Shown here one piece after another: positions 55,237 to 63,680 of a DNA stretch of 64,000 bases. Where the stretch lies: NCBI RefSeq assembly GCF_003269295.1, contig NZ_QLTT01000013.1:1-64000 (forward strand). Reading direction: 5' to 3'. Numbering within the stretch: position 1 is the stretch's first letter; each line of letters opens with the position of its first letter. The position numbers and the translations under genes are program-made. This DNA comes from Lentzea atacamensis (lineage in GTDB: Bacteria; Actinomycetota; Actinomycetes; Mycobacteriales; Pseudonocardiaceae). The notes beneath the pieces were generated by a model, which worked only from the letters and a program-made list of their open reading frames with translations, ran no database searches and was not told the DNA's origin.

Positions 55237-55701
55237 GTGAGCGCGATAAGACGTGTGGCCGGTGTGGTGGGCCTGGTTGTCATGCTGGTTGGGCTGCTGT
55301 CCGGGTGCAACGCGTTCGTGCAGTACTACGAGGATGTGGACGAGCTCTGCAAGAAGATCGTGGCGGACTGGAAGGCGCAGGCTGAGGTAGTCGACGCGAG
55401 TTACGTCTACGTGCACGGCATCGACTCGGGACAGCAGATCGATCTCGATGTCATCGTCCGTGCGGAGTCATTCACGGCCGAGGTCTGGGAGAGGCTGGAG
55501 GACATCGCGAACCGCGACTACTGGATGAGCACGGCGTACGACCGGGAGGACCGTATGTCATTTCAGTACGTCGTCTACTCCTCAGACAACCCGCCGGCAA
55601 AGGGTGAAGTGGGAGTGTCCAAGTCGATCGGCCAGGGCGATATTGGCGTGTCGCCGAAAGTCGGGTTGGAGAAGTACGGGCCGAGACCGACGACGAAGTG
55701 A
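55237..55701 (+). CDS. Lipoprotein, second paralog
   Basis: The protein is 154 aa from a GTG after GGGAGGAG. The lipobox is GLLSGC near residue 24. The mature part is close to the first paralog (AFVQYYEDVDELCKKIVADW versus SVVQYYEDVDDLGKKIVADW) and ends KVGLEKYGPRPTTK. An additional cysteine appears in ELCKK. The reading frame is intact although its neighbours in the duplicated block are dead. Confidence 0.7.
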   Translation: MSAIRRVAGVVGLVVMLVGLLSGCNAFVQYYEDVDELCKKIVADWKAQAEVVDASYVYVHGIDSGQQIDLDVIVRAESFTAEVWERLEDIANRDYWMSTAYDREDRMSFQYVVYSSDNPPAKGEVGVSKSIGQGDIGVSPKVGLEKYGPRPTTK

Positions 55702-55795
55702 GCGGACGGTAATCCCAGTCGAATGGTTGGTCGATTGAAAAGCCAAGACTGAGGAACTGCAGCGCAAAGCCGTCACCATTCGAAACGCGGTCGGC
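55702..55795 (+). pseudogene. Dead copy of the YbaB-like gene
   Basis: The sequence follows the first 27 codons of the gene at 54631 (EWL-VD, AKT-EELQR-KAV) but has lost its ATG and has TGA stops. It then runs into IS481-type sequence. Confidence 0.6.
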
Positions 55796-56886
55796 CGGCT
55801 GGTACCGGGCTTGGATGCGAGACGCCTCGGTGCCCACGCCCGGCAAGATCGAGCGGTTTCACGGCACGTTCCGCCGCGAACTGCTCGACGATCATGAGCA
55901 GTTCGCCTCGCTCGTTCACGCCCAGGCGGCGATCGACACCTGGATCACCGAATAAAACATCGACCGGCCCCGTCAGTCGCTGGACATGCGCATTCCGATC
56001 GACCGGTTCACTCCCGCGCCGGCCGACGAGAATCTGCCGCTGGTGCTGCCCACGGAACTCGATCTCATCGACGGCCAGGACGAACCCGAGCCGGAGGTCG
56101 AGGAAGCTCGGATGCGTTGAACCTGTTGCGGCTCAAAGAGATGGGGCCGTCCCCGCAGGCTGCGCCGATCACGGTCGAGCTGGACAAGGCCGTCCCGCCT
56201 CGGGCAACCTGCAAGTCAAAGGCCAGCAGGTCTGGCTCGGCCCAGACCGCGCCGGGGCACCGATCGTCCTGCGGATCTGCACCACCTACCTGCGGGTGTT
56301 CCTGGCCGGCGTCCTGATCAAGACCGTCGGCTCGAAGCTGGCGGCCTCGGACTTGCACGCGCTCGTGCACACCCAGCACGCCCGCGTCATCGCCACCGAC
56401 CCGCCTGCTGAGCTGCCGGTCAGCCCGGTGATCGAGGTCGAGCGGACCGTCAACGCCGCAGGCTGCGCCGGCCTGGCGAACAAGGCGGTCAGCGTCGGGT
56501 TCCCGCTGGCCGGACGGCGCGCCATCCTGCGCTTCGACACCGGCCTGATGGCAGTGCTCGGCCCGACCGACCGAACCTTGCTCCGGTCAGTCCCGAGCCC
56601 GCTCACAACCAGGTCCGTCGCCTATCTCCGCAGCGCCCGACCAGCCGGTCCGCCACCCGTCCCACCAGCGGCAACACCGGTCACGGTTGAGCGGATCGTC
56701 TCCAGCAGCGGCGGCATCATGGTCGCCCGCCAACGCGTCCAGGTCGGCCGCAACCACGCCCGGAAGGTCCTGGCGGTGACGATCGACGAGACCACCATCC
56801 GGGTCCACGACGGCCCACACCTACTGGTCACAGCACCCCGCACGACCACCCTCGTCGTCACGCACAAGCGCGCACAGCACCACTAG
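55796..56886 (+). pseudogene. IS481-family transposase, 3' remnant
   Basis: The first part encodes the end of the DDE integrase core: PGKIERFHGTFRRELLDDHE, then AQAAIDTWITE, an in-frame TAA at about 55953 where a Tyr codon is expected, then NIDRPRQSLDMRIPIDRF. After a frame change near 56110-56200 it continues with the tandem beta-repeats of the Streptomyces-type IS481 tail (NLQVKGQQVWLGPDRAG, IEVERTVNAAGCAGLANKAV, VSSSGGIMVARQRVQVGRNH). The N-terminal half is missing. It is a dead insertion that cut the copied YbaB-like gene. Confidence 0.75.
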
Positions 56887-57003
56887 ATTGGCCAGGTCCG
56901 ACGTCAAGGATCAGGTGAAGCCGAATCGTCAACCATCACCTGAAGCCCGACAAGCTCAAGCGCCGATCTTTACATCATGCGGAGGTGCCGACGGGCGTGA
57001 CCA

Positions 57004-57465
57004 CTAGCTCGAGACGTGACAGGCTCCGCCCTCGGAGCGGATCAGGCCGGGCGATTGTGAAACGAGTCTGGTGCCGCTGCACAGGTTGGTCTCCACCCGC
57101 CGGTCGCTGGAATCGCCGAACGCGAAGATCAGATACTGGGCACCCTTGGTCAGCTCGATGCCACACATGGCGCTTTGAACGGTGGTGATGACGTTCACAT
57201 GCCGCAGAACTCCCCCCTTGTGCACCTCGTGGACGCGCACCGCATAGCGATGCAGATCGTCGAACGGATCGGCCTTGTGGCCACGCTCGACCGTCTTCTG
57301 GCGAACCGTTCCGGTGAACACATGATCCGCGCGCTGGTACTGTTCCGCTTCACTTTCGATCGCGCACGAACACGCGCTGGCCGGGCTGACGAACACGCCG
57401 ACAAGTAGAGCCGCGGTCAGGACACCGACCGACGCAACATTTCCGAGCAAACGCAGACGTACCAT
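57004..57465 (-). CDS. Secreted TIMP-like protein
   Basis: The protein is 153 aa; the ATG at 57465 follows GGGAG. A signal peptide (LTAALLVGVFVSPASA) is followed directly by CSCA, as in TIMP/NTR-like domains whose N-terminal Cys-x-Cys chelates a metal. Further cysteines appear in QSAMCGIEL and ETNLCSGTRL. Strands fit a small OB-like barrel. Role in the actinomycete is unknown; inhibition of a secreted metalloprotease is only the family analogy. Confidence 0.65.
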   Translation of the reverse strand: MVRLRLLGNVASVGVLTAALLVGVFVSPASACSCAIESEAEQYQRADHVFTGTVRQKTVERGHKADPFDDLHRYAVRVHEVHKGGVLRHVNVITTVQSAMCGIELTKGAQYLIFAFGDSSDRRVETNLCSGTRLVSQSPGLIRSEGGACHVSS

Positions 57466-57675
57466 TTCGTCTCCCTTGCACAGCCTGAGTTGGCCGGACC
57501 GCCCCAGCCAGAGCGTAAGCACCCTGTGCATCACTCAGCCAGAGCTCCGCTGAAGTACACCGAGTCGAGTGAATGGTGATCTTGTTCGTCCAGGTGGCGG
57601 TCGGCTGGACAAAACGAGCAAGGCCCATAGCCGCGTTCACGCTGGTCGAGGGTCTCTCCTTGCATTGGTCAAGCT

Positions 57676-57720
57676 TGGTGTCCCCGACAGGATTCGAACC
57701 TGTGCACCCGCTTCCGGAGG
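57676..57720 (-). other. Attachment-site core: 3' half of tRNA-Arg(CCG)
   Basis: On the minus strand: CTCCGGA anticodon loop (CCG), then AGCGGGTG, the T arm ACAGGTTCGAATCCTGT, and CGGGGACACCA with an encoded CCA. The 5' side does not fold as tRNA, so only the 3' half is present. Confidence 0.75.
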
Positions 57721-57726
57721 ACAGTG

Positions 57727-58239
57727 CATCAAGCTCGATGGTGTGCCGCTGACGTGCGGAAACACGTACGTCGAATTCGGTTGAAGACAACTTTGGCGTA
57801 CATTTGGCGGGCTCAGGTTGCGATGTCGGTATCGGTGGCTGGACGCGACGCGCCGTGATGGACTGGTCGTCCAGCCAGCGTCGACAAGCGAGGTGCCCCG
57901 CAAGTGGAGGCGTGGCACAACGTTGGCTAGAGGTCGGTCACTGAAGGCTCTCCTGCGTAAAGCGCCTTCCCGGATGGCTCTTGAGTCGCTTGAACCCGGC
58001 TACCGTTTCGGGTACAGCAGCCGTCGCACGAAGCCGGTCACGACGCTGGCAATTGGTCCAGTGGCCTGTATCGGTGTGTTTCAGCTACGTCTTAACCAGC
58101 TGACGGAGCTCGGCCGCCGGAGGGGCGACCGGGACGCTGCGCGCCCCTACCGCCCCCGGACGTGCGCTCATGACGAGGGAGGAGAGAGCTGGCTTTGCAA
58201 AGCCCTTCCACGTCTGGAGCTCGGCGACTGCCCTCGCGA
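57727..58239. other. 513-base stretch without a credible gene
   Basis: A plus-strand frame of 158 codons (57818-58294) has no domain and a poor start. I read the stretch as the decayed edge of the element that used the tRNA-Arg site. Confidence 0.3.
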
Positions 58240-58719
58240 TCATCTGGTCGCTCTTGTACGGAAGATCGATATGTCAAGCCGGTGCAGTTGGTAAGCTCCC
58301 GTTGTCACGGCTTGTAGTGCAAAGCATGGCGCGAGCGATGCGGTGAGAACGATCTCTGCATCGCCCGTAGTCCGCATTTCGTCGGTACTGAAGTCGATGG
58401 ATGTGGCCGTGAGCCAGAACGCGGCATACTGATCCGGAAGCGAGTCCGTGAAGTCCCGGTATTTTCGGTAGCCAATTTTGTGTGAGTTCAGTGATATTGG
58501 GCTTGCAAGGAACTTGTAGGTTTCCACCTTTTCTTCGTACGTGGTTGACCTTGTTTTTGTGGTAGATCGCTTCGATTCCTGCCCGTTTTAGGGCCGTGAG
58601 GGTCCGGTCGGTCGTCTTTTGACCCGTTGTTCCACCGAAGAGTCGAAGTGCTTCGCGAGCTTTGCCTGCTCCTGGAGCGCTTCCAGCTGGCTGGCTGCCC
58701 CTCGGAGGGCTAGTTCCAT
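58240..58719 (-). pseudogene. AT-richer broken gene of unknown family
   Basis: The last 95 codons (58527 to 58240; VETYKFLASPISLNSHKIGY, DAEIVLTASLAPCFALQAVT) form an open frame preceded by GAAGAAAAG. Upstream, in other frames, ALKRAGIEAIYHKNKVNHVR and, from an ATG at 58719, ELALRGAASQLEALQEQAKL look like parts of the same protein. The base composition is clearly less GC-rich than elsewhere in the window. I take it as a foreign gene with frameshifts; the 95-codon part may still be expressed. Confidence 0.35.
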
Positions 58720-59466
58720 GGCGGATACGCTGGGTCTGTCAGGTATCTCGCCCGCATCGCGCTTTCAATCGTTACTCTGGCGAGTGGGGGTGGGGACCAA
58801 TGTGGCAGCGGCGGGAGTGTTATTAACTTGCGGATCGACCTGGCGTGATCTATAAGCGATTATGGTGAAGAGTGGCGGTGGCTAGCGACCTTCTGAATAT
58901 TTTGCGAAGCTGGTAAGGATGATCGCTTGGTTGTGCGTCTGTCTCTTTTGTGATCCATGACGGAATGAGGGGACTGCTCTAGTCAAAGATTTCCTCTAGA
59001 TGCTGAGTGGACTGCTGTATGTGCCAATTGATGAGTTCACTTGAACTGTTAACTAAGCCGACAGGTACTCCAGAGCGCGTGAGCTGTGGTCCGTTCGATG
59101 TGCTCACGTTTGCTCCCCTTGGTTGTAGGCGCACCAAGTATCGGGCGCTTGGCTGGGGCGTACTGCCATTGCGCCGGCTGCCGGGGCTGACACCGTCCGC
59201 TGGACGGGTCAGGGTGGCGGAGCCGGGGCCTGACCCTTGCCGAGCAGGTTCAAGCGCAGCGGCGCGAGCGCGCGAGTGTTCCAACGTTCAACTTGCTGGC
59301 CAGGGCAAAGCTTGTGTCGGCCTACGTTTCAGGGTCCAACGTCAAGTCGGGCGCGGCATCCTCACGGCGTCGCTCGGGCCGTGCAGGTCGCGTCCTGCGG
59401 CTGATCACCTGCTCGACGATTCGCCTCGGGACGAAGGTTGACCATGGTTCGAACGTGTGTGCGAAT
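58720..59466. other. 747-base stretch without a credible gene
   Basis: The left part (58800-59050) is AT-rich for this genome and carries no frame of note. The right part has only overlapping low-quality frames. Confidence 0.3.
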
Positions 59467-59805
59467 ATGGGTATGCGCATGACGTTGGAGCAGGAGCGGA
59501 ACTACGAGCGCCAGGTTGACCAACTGCGCGCGCTGGTCAACGGGATGCCGCGGTTCGAGCTGCAGGAGATCGACGGACGTCCGGTTGTGGTGGACAGTCG
59601 TCTGGGTGATGAAGGGGTGCAGATCCGGATCGAGGGGTCTGGCCAGCTTGAGGCGTGCCGATACCTGGTGCACATCAACTACTACGCCCTGATCAAGCTG
59701 CTCGGCCTGCTCGACTCAGTGCGGGGAACCAAGGCCCATGGTCACGCAGCCTGTTTCCTGGACGCGCTCAGGCTCGATGAGGCTCTGGGTATCTCGGAGC
59801 GCTGA
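59467..59805 (+). CDS. Hypothetical protein, 112 aa
   Basis: The frame is open further upstream, but the ATG cluster at 59467-59481 is the likely start (MGMRMTLEQERNYERQVDQL). The product is small, charged and mixed alpha/beta, with DGRPVVVDSRLGDEGVQIRI as a beta part and a long C-terminal helix region (YYALIKLLGLLDSV). No family is recognised. Confidence 0.45.
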   Translation: MGMRMTLEQERNYERQVDQLRALVNGMPRFELQEIDGRPVVVDSRLGDEGVQIRIEGSGQLEACRYLVHINYYALIKLLGLLDSVRGTKAHGHAACFLDALRLDEALGISER

Positions 59806-59911
59806 CCGCGACCGTGTAGACGCTGAGTGACGCGACACGAACGACTTGGCCGACCGCCTCGCTTTGTGAAGGTGGCATGTCAGAACCGTGCTGCCGACGC
59901 AGATGAGTGCT

Positions 59912-60382
59912 TCAGCGAACGGCGCAACGGTGTCCGTGCTCGAGGTATATGGCATGACCGTCTCGATGAGCTGTGAGTGCTTGTTCGAGTCGTCGGGCGA
60001 GTCGCGGGATCACGTAGTTCGCGATGCGACCGGCCGGCACCCACTCCCAGCGGTCCAGTTCGGTTGAGTCGAGGGTGATGCGCTGCTCGTCGTCCCCAAG
60101 GTCACCGCAGTCGAACAGCCAAAGCACCTTGTCGCCTTCGGCATCGTTCGGTGCCCAGTCCACCGCGATGAGGCGCTGCGGCTGCCGGTTTAGGCCGAGT
60201 TCTTCCGCGAGCTCGCGTTGGCACGCGGCGGCCGGCGACTCGCCGATGTCCACGTACCCACCAGGGATGTCCCAACCGTTGCTGTAGATCTTGTGGACCA
60301 GCAGCACGCGGTCTTGATCGTCAACGAACAGTGCCCCGGCAGCCATCCGGGGTGCCGCAAAGCGGTCGGAGTCGGCACCCAT
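59912..60382 (-). CDS. NUDIX hydrolase (second family)
   Basis: The protein is 156 aa from the ATG at 60382. The NUDIX box is GGYVDIGESPAAACQRELAE followed by ELG, complete. The context is a W-DIPGG strand before it and a C-terminal LDRWEWVPAGRI, as in MutT-like proteins. It follows the truncated XRE regulator by 25 bases on the same strand; regulator and NUDIX pairs of this kind are common in actinomycetes. It is unrelated in detail to the NUDIX gene at 16255. Confidence 0.8.
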   Translation of the reverse strand: MGADSDRFAAPRMAAGALFVDDQDRVLLVHKIYSNGWDIPGGYVDIGESPAAACQRELAEELGLNRQPQRLIAVDWAPNDAEGDKVLWLFDCGDLGDDEQRITLDSTELDRWEWVPAGRIANYVIPRLARRLEQALTAHRDGHAIYLEHGHRCAVR

Positions 60383-60407
60383 GCGCCTGAGCCTACGGGC
60401 GTGGCAA

Positions 60408-60803
60408 TCATCCAACGCGAAGGCGCTGAGCGAGTCCGGAGAGTGCGTGGCCCGGGTTTCCTCGCTGCTGACGCATCCACGTGAGGATGAGCTGTCGCCC
60501 GAGGTAATGGTGTCGAACCTGTTCAGGTGCGCGCTGCTCGGCATCGAGCACGAGGGACAACGCTTCGTCGGTCCGATTCCACGCGCTCAACGCTCGTGCT
60601 GTCTCCAGCGAGTGTCGAACCTGGCGTTCGACCGGCAGGCCCGACGTGTCGACCTCAGGGCCAAGGTCGACGGCGACCTGAACATCACCTAGCTCCATCG
60701 CCGTGGCGACGCGGTGGATGGCCACGTTCGTCGGCCCGAACGCCGTCCACATGTGGTTTCCGTCGGTGCCTTGTCGGGCGGCGGCTTCGACCGCGGAAAC
60801 CAA
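60408..60803 (-). pseudogene. XRE-family regulator, C-terminal TPR part only
   Basis: The frame encodes AFGPTNVAIHRVATAMELGD, then LPVERQVRHSLETARALSAW and DAEQRAPEQVRHHYLGRQLI, the TPR-like tail of actinomycete XRE regulators. The helix-turn-helix domain is missing. Upstream DNA belongs to an integrase fragment on the other strand, so the gene lost its 5' part in that recombination. Confidence 0.65.
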
Positions 60804-61107
60804 GACGTTCCTGGTGTCCGCTCGTGAGGACGACGACCCGTTCTACTCGGCCTACGTCCTGGTGATCGCGATGGCGATGTGGAAGGGCGAAGTGCTGGGC
60901 TTGCCCACCGACGCCTCCGACGAGGTCGAGCAGGTTCTCGACATCGGCTACCAGCTGCAGAGGGTCGGCGGTCGCCTCCTGCACCGCGAGACCAAGACGG
61001 CCACCTCCGACGACGTACTGCCCATCCCATTGGAGATCTACACCGAGGTCTCCGGCGAAGAGACGAGGAAGGCACTTCAGCAGCTGAGCGAGAGCCTCAA
61101 CATCTGA
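60779..61107 (+). pseudogene. Tyrosine integrase fragment with internal deletion
   Basis: The frame reads DDDPFYSAYVLVIAMAMWKG-EVLGL, then VLDIGYQLQRVGGRLLHRET, and passes directly to LEIYTEVSGEETRKALQQLS-ESLNI. The part in between, which carries the H-x-x-R box of integrases, is missing. The final IYTEVS region contains the usual catalytic Tyr. The N-terminal domain is also absent. Confidence 0.75.
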
Positions 61108-61138
61108 CTCGCTGCTGTACTTCGCTGCTTGCATCAAT

Positions 61139-61178
61139 GTCAAAGGCCTGGAACCAGATTCGGTTCCAGGCCTTTGAC
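61139..61178. terminator. Perfect 17-bp hairpin after the integrase fragment
   Basis: GTCAAAGGCCTGGAACC (61139-61155), loop AGATTC, GGTTCCAGGCCTTTGAC (61162-61178). It lies between the integrase end and the tRNA-Val core and should terminate both directions. Confidence 0.8.
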
Positions 61179-61184
61179 CTGCAA

Positions 61185-61227
61185 TGGGCGATACTGGGAT
61201 CGAACCAGTGACCTCTTCGGTGTGAAC
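61185..61227 (-). other. Attachment-site core: 3' half of tRNA-Val(CAC)
   Basis: On the minus strand: anticodon loop TTCACAC (anticodon CAC), CGAAGAGGTC, T arm ACTGGTTCGATCCCAGT and acceptor strand ATCGCCCA. The 5' half is absent. The deleted integrase lies just upstream on the plus strand, the usual order for pSAM2-like elements. Confidence 0.75.
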
Positions 61228-61718
61228 TATGGCAACAAGACTGCACTGACCTGCGGAAACGAGACGTCTGCAGGTTGGCGAGGGCCGGTTAAGGTCCATT
61301 GAGGACCGTTTCAGCGCGCTCAACGCGTGGAGTTGCTCCCAATCTGCTCCCACTCCGTGCTCCCAAGGCTCATCGGCTCTGTCTCGGCTGAGGCCGGAGT
61401 GCACGGTCGGCGGCATGAGCTGACGTGGACGTGTGGCGGTCCACCCGCTGATCGGGCCATAGCCCCGTGCTGGATGTCGTGCAGCGGTGCGCGCGCTTTG
61501 ACCGGTGAGGTCGTTGTGGACGGTGGTGTGCCGACGCAACCTGATCAAGGGGCTTGGCCATCTGTGGGAGGGGGATCTCGCACCTCGTGTCGAATCCGGC
61601 GCCGCGCGATCGACGTACGGGCAAGAGCGGCGGACGGTCAACGGATCGGATTTGTCCAGTGGCCCAGACGCCACACCGGCGGCACCGCCACCGACCAGCC
61701 AGAGGAAGGAAATCGAAG
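61228..61718. other. 491-base region between tRNA core and reductase gene
   Basis: Old element-flank sequence. No intact gene is seen. The last 60 bases include the ribosome site AGGAAGGA of the next gene. Confidence 0.3.
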
Positions 61719-62309
61719 ATGGGTAGGACACCACTGCGGTTGTACATGTCCATGTCGGTCGACGGGTACATCGCCGGACCGGACGACCGGCCGGGCCAGG
61801 AACTCGGCCGCAACGGAGGGCGGCTGTTCAATTGGCTCGACGACCGGATGTCCGAGGGCATCAACGGGCAGGTGTACGCCGAGGCCCTGGCAACCGGTGC
61901 CGTGATATCCGGACGCCGCACGTTCGAGCTGGCTGGTCGTTGGCAAGGCGACCACCACGACGGAGTGCCGATCCACGTGCTCACACACCACGTCGACCCG
62001 GCCGACGAGCCTCCGGGTAGCGCGAAGTACTACACCGACGTCAACGCGTGTGCCGCTGAGGCCCGAGAAGCAGCGGGAGATCGAGTCGTGCTGGTCCACG
62101 GCGCGAGTGCGGCGCAGGCGTTGCTGGCAGCCGGCCAGCTCGACGAACTCGAACTGCACGTTGTTCCCGTACTGCTGGGCGACGGACGGCGGCTGTTCGC
62201 GCCGACGGGACTCGACCACATCGAACTGGAGCTCGTCCGCCGGCTCGAAGGCCGCGACGCCACACATCTGCGTTACCGCGTAGTCCATCAAGACGGGAAA
62301 CAGCCATGA
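61719..62309 (+). CDS. RibD C-terminal/DHFR-like reductase
   Basis: The protein is 196 aa; the ATG follows AGAGGAAGGA. It has the family start LRLYMSMSVDGYIAGPDDRP, then GAVISGRRTFEL, VVLVHGASAAQALLAAGQLD (NADPH-binding Gly loop) and DELELHVVPVLLGDGRRLF. These are standard RibD_C landmarks (YyaP/YqjY-like). Members reduce small substrates with NADPH; the actual substrate is unknown. It stands alone. Confidence 0.85.
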   Translation: MGRTPLRLYMSMSVDGYIAGPDDRPGQELGRNGGRLFNWLDDRMSEGINGQVYAEALATGAVISGRRTFELAGRWQGDHHDGVPIHVLTHHVDPADEPPGSAKYYTDVNACAAEAREAAGDRVVLVHGASAAQALLAAGQLDELELHVVPVLLGDGRRLFAPTGLDHIELELVRRLEGRDATHLRYRVVHQDGKQP

Positions 62310-62649
62310 TCGTCGCATTGCTGGCACTCGATGCGCTCGACATCAGCGGTTTCGCGAAATGGCCGCACTGTTCGCGGGCGACCGACGCTTGCTGACGGCA
62401 TGAGCGCGCGATCGCAACCGGCCGTCCGGCAACCGCAGCGGCTCAGACCCCAGCCGGTCGACCAGCTTGCGGTAGGCGACCTTCGGGGCCACCGACATCG
62501 AACGCACTCCTGGGTGGTCTTGCGCCAGTCGAGGAACCGGTTCGCGGCCTGGTCGAACGCGACGGTCTGCCGCCTCGACCGCGCTGGCCTTTGCCTGTCG
62601 GCGTGCTCAGCGTGCTGCCTGCGGCGCACACGATCCGGTCTTGTCGAGG
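62310..62649. other. Gap with a possible 51-aa minus-strand ORF
   Basis: At 62498-62343 (minus) an ATG preceded by CAGGAG at good distance opens MSVAPKVAYRKLVDRLGSEP then a basic tail to SAAISRNR. It could be a small gene. Nothing else is seen. Confidence 0.25.
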
Positions 62650-63492
62650 TCAGGGCTTGCGACCCACAGCGCCTGCGATGCAGTAGGACACGGGAGGAAG
62701 TGGCGTGATGCGCGGACCGTCCGGCCACCAGTCCGCGCACAGCGACAGACCGGGATCGACCAGTTCGAGTCCGGCCATCATGCCCTCGATCTCGTCGCGG
62801 GTGCGGAAACGCCCGGTGCCCATCGGGCTGTGCAGGAACGTGTCCTCCATGCGACGGGCGAGATCGCTGTGCTCCTCGGTCTGCGGATCGAGGAAGTGGC
62901 TGAGCGCCACGTAGGAGCCGGAGGGCAGCGCGTCGATGTACTCGCGCATGATCTCCTGCGGGCTGATCTCACCGTCGTAGTGGTGCAGAGTCCCGAGCTG
63001 AAAGAACGCGATCGGCTCGGAAAAGTCGATGTGCTTGCGCACGACCGGGTCCTCAAGGATTTCCTTGGGGTGGAAGATGTTCGCAGCCGAGAAGTGCGTC
63101 TGGTCGTTCTCCTCAAGCAATGCCCGGCCGTGCGCGAGCACCACCGGGTCGTTGTCCACGTACACCACGCGCGCTTCCGGCTGAATCCGTTGCGCCACCT
63201 GGTGGGTGTTCTCCGCCGTGGGCAGACCCGATCCGCAGTCCAGGTACTGGGTGATGCCGGTCTGGCTCGCGATGAAGCGGGTGGCGCGGATCAGGAAGTT
63301 GCGGTTGTCGAACGCCAGGGTCTGTGCTTCCGGCGCGACCTGCTGAACCCGCCGCAGGACCTCACGGTCAATCTCGTAGTTGTCCTTGCCGTTGAGGAAG
63401 GCGTCGTAAACCCGGGCGATGCTCGCCTTGGTCGTATCGATGTAGACGGGCACATCGGTGTCGGGCATCACGAACCTCACAATCGTAGACAT
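62650..63492 (-). CDS. SAM-dependent methyltransferase (DUF574 family)
   Basis: The protein is 280 aa from the ATG at 63492. It has the family-specific start VPVYIDTTKASIARVYDAFL-NGKDNY, followed by the SAM site YLDCGSGLPTAENTHQVAQ, VVYVDNDPVVLAHGRALL and FFQLGTLHHY. DUF574 methyltransferases are abundant in actinomycetes, often next to XRE regulators, as here (the divergent gene at 63681). Substrates are not known. Confidence 0.85.
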   Translation of the reverse strand: MSTIVRFVMPDTDVPVYIDTTKASIARVYDAFLNGKDNYEIDREVLRRVQQVAPEAQTLAFDNRNFLIRATRFIASQTGITQYLDCGSGLPTAENTHQVAQRIQPEARVVYVDNDPVVLAHGRALLEENDQTHFSAANIFHPKEILEDPVVRKHIDFSEPIAFFQLGTLHHYDGEISPQEIMREYIDALPSGSYVALSHFLDPQTEEHSDLARRMEDTFLHSPMGTGRFRTRDEIEGMMAGLELVDPGLSLCADWWPDGPRITPLPPVSYCIAGAVGRKP

Positions 63493-63680
63493 GGCAGGGC
63501 GTTCTGTGTATCAGATCACACCGCGGCGAGCGTCTGCTCATGGGCCGAATGCGTGAACGTGACCCCGGTGCACGTACAGTGATCAACCTTGCGCTGATGG
63601 ATCTGCAGCAACCGCCTTTCGAGTGGATTGTTCTGTCAGTACTGGCGCGCGTGAGGTCAGAACGCTAAGGAGGAGCCCTG

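Noticed and set aside
60685..61734. A 349-codon minus-strand open frame
   Set aside because: It runs through the tRNA-Val core (giving EEVTGSIPVSPI, a usual tRNA translation) and through the integrase fragment, so it is not a gene.
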